Shown here piece after piece: positions 15,529 through 19,605 of a stretch of 19,605 nucleotides of DNA (within the stretch, counting starts at the first letter, position 1; each line of letters starts with the position of its first letter). This DNA is from Bacteroidota bacterium. Its GTDB lineage: Bacteria > Bacteroidota > Bacteroidia > M30B66. The position numbers and the translations under genes are program-made. The notes under the pieces were generated by a model. That model was not told where the DNA came from, did not search any database, and saw nothing but the letters and a program-made list of their open reading frames with translations. The stretch lies in contig CANMGM010000008.1 of assembly GCA_947497195.1 (NCBI GenBank), positions 1 through 19,605 of the forward strand. Direction: 5' to 3'.

Positions 15529-16101
15529 ATGAAGAATTTCCTGTTGTGCGGCATTTTTTTATCCGTTTTTTCGGCATGTGGAACGAACGAATCATCCGAT
15601 ATTCCTCGTCCAAAGGGATATTACCGAATTGCCTTTCCAAAACATGCATATGTTTCGTATATAGACTCCTGTCCGTTTACGTTTGAGCACCCCATTTACA
15701 GCCGCATCATGTATCGGGGCGATTACCGCAGTAAATGCTGGCCGGATATTTATTTCCCACAGTTTAACGCAAGCTTGCATTTAAGTTATTCGCCTGTTAA
15801 CAATAATCTTGAACAAATTCTTGAAGATTCACGAACGTTAACCTACAAACACACCGTGAAGGCCAACGATATTGCCGAACAGTTTATCGAGTTTCCAAAT
15901 AAACGGGTGTTTGGAACACTGTATTCGGTTAGCGGAAATGCGGCATCAGCCATTCAATTTCACTTAACAGACAGCAGCCGGCATTTTATTCGGGGTTCGC
16001 TTTATTTCAATGCATCGCCTAATGCCGATTCACTGGCGCCTGTTATCGACTTTCTTGCAAAGGATGTAGAACACCTCATCCAAACGCTCAACTGGAAGTA
16101 A
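15529..16101 (+). CDS. gldD: Gliding motility lipoprotein GldD
   Basis: This 190-residue lipoprotein has a short signal peptide with an FSAC lipobox (cysteine 17). The mature part has the GldD signature IPRPKGYYRIAFPKHAY, then CPFTFEHPIYSRI, the CWPDIYFPQFNASLHLSY segment, and an RGSLYFNASPNADSLAPV region near the end. GldD is required for gliding and T9SS-linked functions in F. johnsoniae, where it is encoded together with the membrane protein GldE, and it is widespread in Bacteroidota. Here gldE is missing from its usual place. The 3' end overlaps the convergent ctaA gene by 14 bases. The N-terminal ATG directly after the possible -7 element was chosen because it gives the lipoprotein signal. 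Confidence 0.92.
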   Translation: MKNFLLCGIFLSVFSACGTNESSDIPRPKGYYRIAFPKHAYVSYIDSCPFTFEHPIYSRIMYRGDYRSKCWPDIYFPQFNASLHLSYSPVNNNLEQILEDSRTLTYKHTVKANDIAEQFIEFPNKRVFGTLYSVSGNAASAIQFHLTDSSRHFIRGSLYFNASPNADSLAPVIDFLAKDVEHLIQTLNWK

Positions 16102-17125
16102 CACCTGCTCTGGTTCCAAGGAATATCCGTGCGGCCAAACAAAACAAAATGGTAGAAAAAAGAAGATGCAGGCTTTGCGCGAAACGAGGCACCTCTCCAT
16201 AGGCCATTAAAAGTCCTAAACCGACTTCTGCAAGCAGCACATATCCGATTGCATTTGCAGATTTATTAAACCACGCCTCCGGAATTTGTTTTCGCTGGGT
16301 GTAAATGATTATACTAACTGCCGCAACAGTCAATGAAAACAGTTTGTGTAAGGTAAAAATCGATGAAAGCGAGTCGATCCATGATGACCTATCCAGATAG
16401 CCGGTTATTTCGGCTATTTCATCAATTTCTTCACGAACCTGAGTTCCTATTAGAATTTGCAGCGTTGTAAGACCAACCAGAATCAGGGCTAAGGCAGAAA
16501 GAAGTTTGTTGCCAATTCGCGGCGAATCACTTTCTTTTCCAGAAAGAACCAGCATCAAAACCCATAAAATAACCAAGGCCGCCAGCATGTGTATGCTAAT
16601 CGACTGCGGAATAAGGTTTCCGTCCACAACCAGCTTCCCTAGCCAAGCCTGAAATCCGGTTAGGAAGAGCAAGGCAAGACTGTATGCAATCAACATGGGT
16701 TTGGTTTTGCGAAACCGAAAAGAAAAGGCGACCAACGCAAGTATTACCAACCCAAGCAATGCGCCGAGCAAACGGTTAATGTACTCTACCCAAGTCTGAT
16801 ACACTACAAATGAAGCATAATCGTGCTTAGGGTATTTTTCCCAATCGGCAGTATTGAATTTCGTTGCGGCAGAAAAATCTGCAGTTGCACGCCACAGTGT
16901 ATCGCGCTCAATGACCATCATTCCTTTTTTATAATGCTGACCGGGATGAAAACGAACTTCTGCTTCCTGTGTTGGCGGAATGTAGTACCCAAAGCAGCGG
17001 GGCCAATCGGGGCAACCCATTCCCGACTGGGTAACGCGCACAACACTGCCGGCGAGTATCACCAAAAGGGTCAAAACAAGAGCAGTTCGCGCTGTATTAA
17101 AAAAAATCGGGGCGGATGAATTCAT
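16088..17125 (-). CDS. ctaA: Heme A synthase, CtaA/COX15 family
   Basis: This 345-residue polytopic membrane protein oxidises the C8 methyl group of heme O to give heme A for aa3-type cytochrome oxidases. It shows GSVVRVTQSGMGCPDWPRC with a cysteine pair at residues 38 and 44 after the first membrane segment. A long periplasmic loop (about 38-107) follows, then TWVEYINRLLGALLG. Later histidines in membrane segments are candidate heme ligands (SIHML, LHKLF, SLHLLF). The canonical ExxH of the second segment is here ExxN (Glu114, Asn117). I chose the ATG at 17125 over the upstream in-frame ATG at 17155, because a -7 element ends four bases before it and the upstream residues do not look like the family. 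It is divergent from gltA and convergent with gldD, overlapping it by 14 bases. Confidence 0.9.
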   Translation of the reverse strand: MNSSAPIFFNTARTALVLTLLVILAGSVVRVTQSGMGCPDWPRCFGYYIPPTQEAEVRFHPGQHYKKGMMVIERDTLWRATADFSAATKFNTADWEKYPKHDYASFVVYQTWVEYINRLLGALLGLVILALVAFSFRFRKTKPMLIAYSLALLFLTGFQAWLGKLVVDGNLIPQSISIHMLAALVILWVLMLVLSGKESDSPRIGNKLLSALALILVGLTTLQILIGTQVREEIDEIAEITGYLDRSSWIDSLSSIFTLHKLFSLTVAAVSIIIYTQRKQIPEAWFNKSANAIGYVLLAEVGLGLLMAYGEVPRFAQSLHLLFSTILFCLAARIFLGTRAGVTSS

Positions 17126-17129
17126 AATG

Positions 17130-17137
17130 CAAAAATA
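17130..17137 (-). promoter_or_regulatory. TAnnTTTG -7 element of ctaA, four bases before the ATG
   Basis: Read on the minus strand, TATTTTTG is followed by CATT and then the ATG, the same spacing as at holB. It matches TAnnTTTG in full. No -33 TTTG lies at the usual distance. It predicts a leaderless or nearly leaderless transcript. Confidence 0.5.
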
Positions 17138-17164
17138 GAGATTGCATGACACCAATTTTTTTTC

Positions 17165-17226
17165 AGTACATAAACAAAATTAATCCTCGTCTGTACTTAA
17201 GAAATGAACCTTCTATTGTACTTTAG
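17165..17226 (+). promoter_or_regulatory. Putative gltA control region: TGTACT repeats and weak -7
   Basis: AGTACA (17165-17170) and TGTACT (17192-17197) form an inverted repeat across 21 bases, and TGTACTT recurs as a direct repeat at 17217-17223. The second copy overlaps TACTTTAG (17219-17226), one base off the TAnnTTTG consensus, 19 bases before the gltA ATG. These may be regulator sites in the gltA/ctaA divergent region. Confidence 0.35.
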
Positions 17227-17245
17227 CAACACATAATTTTCAGAA

Positions 17246-18535
17246 ATGGCACACTCGGCTCAATTAAATTTTGATGGCAAATCATATGATCTTCCGATAG
17301 TTACAGGAACGGAAAACGAACGGGCCATCAACATCGATGCATTGCGGCAACAAACAGAACTTGTAACACTCGATACAGGTTACAAAAACACCGGAGCCAC
17401 TACAAGTAACATTACTTTTCTTGATGGCGAAACCGGCATTTTGCGTTACCGCGGCTATCCGATTGAACAACTGGCCGAAAAATCAACATTCATCGAAGTT
17501 GCCTATTTGCTCATTTACGGCGAATTGCCAACAATAGCTCAACTCGACAAGTTCTCTAATTCGATTACGCGCCACACGCTGATTCACGAAGACATGAAAC
17601 GCTTTTATGAGGCGTATCCCGCAAAAGCACATCCGATGGGTGTTGTGGCTTCGATAACCTGCTCTTTGTCTACATTTTACCCCGAATCGCTGAATCCAAA
17701 CCGTGGAGAAGAGGCCATCGACTTGACCATTGTTCGCTTGCTTGCAAAATTTAGCACAATCGCAGCATGGGCATACAAGAACTCGGTTGGACACCCAGTC
17801 ATTTATCCGCGCAATTCGCTGAATTACGTAGAGAACTTCATGCACATGATGTTTGCCATGCCTACCGAAGATTATGATGTTGATCCGGTTATTGTAAACG
17901 CACTCGACAAACTCCTGATTTTGCATGCAGACCACGAACAAAACTGTTCAACCTCTACTGTGCGGATGGTTGGTTCATCGCAGGCCAATCTGTATGCGTC
18001 CATTTCGGCAGGTATTTGTGCCTTGTGGGGGCCTTTACACGGTGGCGCCAATCAGGCAGTGATTGAAATGCTGGAAGCCATTCGCAACGATGGTGGCAGC
18101 GTGCGTAAATTTATCGACAAGGCAAAAGATAAAAACGATCCTTTCCGCCTGATGGGCTTTGGCCATCGGGTATACAAAAATTTCGATCCGCGCGCATCCA
18201 TCATTAAAAACGCCTGCGATCAGATGTTGAACAAATTGGGCATCAACGATCCACTGCTCGACATCGCCAAACAATTGGAAGAGGCCGCATTGAGCGATCC
18301 GTATTTTGTTGAACGCAAACTGTATCCAAACGTCGACTTTTATTCAGGCATCATTTACAAGGCCATGGGAATCCCAACCGATATGTTCACCGTAATGTTC
18401 GCATTGGGTCGTTTACCTGGTTGGATTGCCCAGTGGAAAGAAATGATTGGGAACAAAGAACCTATTGCGCGTCCACGACAGATTTATACCGGCGCAGTAA
18501 AGCGCGATTATGTGAATATCGCCAATCGTTCGTAA
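17246..18535 (+). CDS. gltA: Citrate synthase
   Basis: This 429-residue enzyme condenses acetyl-CoA and oxaloacetate to citrate at the entry of the tricarboxylic acid cycle. The catalytic triad is present and aligned with E. coli GltA: His265 in LHGGANQ, His307 in GFGHRVYKNFDPR and Asp364 in NVDFYSGI. The N-terminal extension with LDTGYKNTGATTSNITFLDG and YRGYPIEQLAEKS, and the length, match the long hexameric type found in Gram-negative bacteria. It is divergent from ctaA across 120 bp that hold the likely promoters. The DUF4271 gene follows 38 bp after its stop, across a short dyad. No disruption is seen. Confidence 0.97.
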   Translation: MAHSAQLNFDGKSYDLPIVTGTENERAINIDALRQQTELVTLDTGYKNTGATTSNITFLDGETGILRYRGYPIEQLAEKSTFIEVAYLLIYGELPTIAQLDKFSNSITRHTLIHEDMKRFYEAYPAKAHPMGVVASITCSLSTFYPESLNPNRGEEAIDLTIVRLLAKFSTIAAWAYKNSVGHPVIYPRNSLNYVENFMHMMFAMPTEDYDVDPVIVNALDKLLILHADHEQNCSTSTVRMVGSSQANLYASISAGICALWGPLHGGANQAVIEMLEAIRNDGGSVRKFIDKAKDKNDPFRLMGFGHRVYKNFDPRASIIKNACDQMLNKLGINDPLLDIAKQLEEAALSDPYFVERKLYPNVDFYSGIIYKAMGIPTDMFTVMFALGRLPGWIAQWKEMIGNKEPIARPRQIYTGAVKRDYVNIANRS

Positions 18536-18549
18536 CCTGTTGAAAGATC

Positions 18550-18565
18550 CCTTGCACAAGGCCTT
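18550..18565. repeat. Short overlapping dyads between gltA and the DUF4271 gene
   Basis: CCTTG-CA-CAAGG at 18550-18561 and the perfect palindrome AAGGCCTT at 18558-18565 overlap in the 38-bp spacer. There is no U-tract after them, so I do not call a terminator. They could be a regulator site or chance. Confidence 0.25.
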
Positions 18566-18573
18566 AATCGAAA

Positions 18574-19467
18574 ATGCTTCGGTTAATGGAATCCGTATTT
18601 TTGCCTTCGATGGAAGCGTGGAAACAACAAGCCGACAGCCTTAGCGACAATCGCGATTCGACAGGTGTTGACTCGCTAAAAACCGATACGGTTGCGCGTT
18701 TCGAAAATTCCATTAAAAAGCCTTCGACCGAAAAAAAAACGGAAACAGAAGCGCCCGCTTTGCCTAATTTTTTTTACACAGAATTTAATTCACCTCTTGT
18801 TCCCAAATCGCGCCTTGCCGATGCCGATAGTTGGATTTTACCACTTCTGTTGTTGTTTTTCTTCTGCATAGCATTAATTAACCTAGCCTTTCCGAGAAGC
18901 CTCCTGCAAATTGTTACGGCTGTTTTCCGATTGGATGGCATCCGAAAAATCCAGTCCGACGAAAACGCCGTGATGCGCAAGGCCATGCGGCTGATGCACG
19001 TAGTGTATATTTTTCTGTTCACCGTCTTTGTCTACCAAGTCTTGAAATTCGGGCAGATTAACATCGAGACCCTTAACTCCATTCCATTGTATTGGAGACT
19101 TCTCATTCTGAGTGGCGGTCTTTTGGCCGGTAAAATCTCATTGGTGAGCATCTTCGGGTATTTATTCAACTGCATCGAAGAAAGTACGAATTACCGACAT
19201 GGCATCCTCGTAATGAACTGCCTCCTTGCATTGCTATTGATTCCAATATGTCTTGCTATTAAAATTTCTCCCGCCGAATGGACAGTCTATTTTGTAATTG
19301 CGGGAAGTGCTTTTTTTAGCTTATTTTACCTAATTAGCTTGGCCATTGGAGCCCTTTCAGGTTTACGCAGCAAAACACTATCGAAATTTCATTTGATTTT
19401 GTACTTTTGCGCGTTGGAAGCAATACCTGTTTTCCTGATTTTAAAAATCGCGAAAGCATTCATTTAA
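18574..19467 (+). CDS. DUF4271 domain membrane protein
   Basis: This 297-residue predicted inner-membrane protein has a soluble, charged N-terminal part of about 85 residues (DSLSDNRDS, TEKKTETEAPALP) before the first membrane segment (about 86-106, SWILPLLLLFFFCIALINLAF). About five more hydrophobic segments follow, with short loops and a final GLRSKTLSKFHLILYFCALEAIP. The family DUF4271 (PF14093) is found in Bacteroidota and often precedes uroporphyrinogen-III synthase, as it does here with a one-base overlap (TAATG). That suggests a link to heme synthesis or to the cell envelope, but no function is known. The ATG at 18574 was used; the in-frame ATG at 18586 is equally possible and would remove only four residues. 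Confidence 0.85.
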   Translation: MLRLMESVFLPSMEAWKQQADSLSDNRDSTGVDSLKTDTVARFENSIKKPSTEKKTETEAPALPNFFYTEFNSPLVPKSRLADADSWILPLLLLFFFCIALINLAFPRSLLQIVTAVFRLDGIRKIQSDENAVMRKAMRLMHVVYIFLFTVFVYQVLKFGQINIETLNSIPLYWRLLILSGGLLAGKISLVSIFGYLFNCIEESTNYRHGILVMNCLLALLLIPICLAIKISPAEWTVYFVIAGSAFFSLFYLISLAIGALSGLRSKTLSKFHLILYFCALEAIPVFLILKIAKAFI

Positions 19468-19605
19468 TGAAGCATACGATGAGTTCTGAAAAAAATTTGC
19501 AGACAGAAGAGCAGCAGGGATCAGCAGGAAGAGAGCAGCGGGTGAAAACAATCCTTGTTACACAACCCAAGCCGGAAGGAGACAAATCACCATATTTCGA
19601 CCTGG
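19467..19605 (+). CDS. hemD: Uroporphyrinogen-III synthase (3' end outside window)
   Basis: Only the first 46 codons are visible; the window ends inside the gene. The start ATG shares one base with the preceding TAA stop. After a polar, Gln/Glu-rich leader of about 26 residues comes VKTILVTQPKPEGDKSPYFD, which matches the first strand and loop of the Bacteroidota uroporphyrinogen-III synthases that follow DUF4271 genes. The enzyme cyclises hydroxymethylbilane to uroporphyrinogen III, the branch point to heme and other tetrapyrroles. A second in-frame ATG at 19479 is an alternative start. The presence of heme A synthase in the window fits an aerobic, heme-dependent lifestyle, but the genes are on opposite strands and not in one operon. 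Confidence 0.8.
   Translation, partial: MKHTMSSEKNLQTEEQQGSAGREQRVKTILVTQPKPEGDKSPYFDL

Overview
The window comes from a member of the Bacteroidota, probably a gliding or formerly gliding lineage; I cannot place it below phylum. The evidence is a type IX secretion system (T9SS) type B cargo protein, a PorP/SprF protein, a PorE-like OmpA protein, the gliding lipoproteins GldH and GldD, the conserved holB-ricT-gldH string, a DUF4271-hemD pair, and TAnnTTTG-type -7 promoter elements. Coding density is very high. The only gap near 250 bp lies between gldH and ssb. I saw no tRNA, rRNA, CRISPR, insertion sequence or phage gene.

Region 1 (1-6935, + strand) is a surface-protein and secretion operon. 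It holds the 3' part of a very large repeat-rich adhesin-like protein with a type B C-terminal sorting domain, then a PorP/SprF outer-membrane protein, then a four-part TPR/beta-propeller/carboxypeptidase-regulatory-like/OmpA protein with PorE architecture. The likely reading is a cargo next to its own T9SS partner and a peptidoglycan anchor.

Region 2 (6932-11865, - strand) is a run of five envelope-related genes, read from high to low coordinates: an M23 peptidase with an N-terminal membrane anchor, a GH3-family adenylating enzyme, a small lipoprotein with an acidic stretch after its cysteine, an LpoB-like lipoprotein, and a COG3014-like lipoprotein. The last gene interlocks its stop codon with that of the OmpA gene.

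Region 3 (11915-14855, + strand) is holB, ricT and gldH; gldH starts inside the end of ricT. A 249-bp gap with a good ssb promoter follows, then ssb and gldD (15105-16101). gldE, which lies between ssb and gldD in Flavobacterium johnsoniae, is absent here.

Region 4 (16088-19605) holds ctaA (heme A synthase, - strand, overlapping the end of gldD), divergent from gltA (citrate synthase), then a DUF4271 membrane protein and the truncated start of hemD. These point to aerobic metabolism with a heme A-containing oxidase.

No clearly new enzymatic system stands out. The most interesting signals are the putative leaderless promoters in which TAnnTTTG ends exactly four bases before the ATG (holB, ctaA, and a variant at gldD), the duplicated two-domain repeat unit in the adhesin, the missing gldE, and the cargo/PorP/PorE-like operon.
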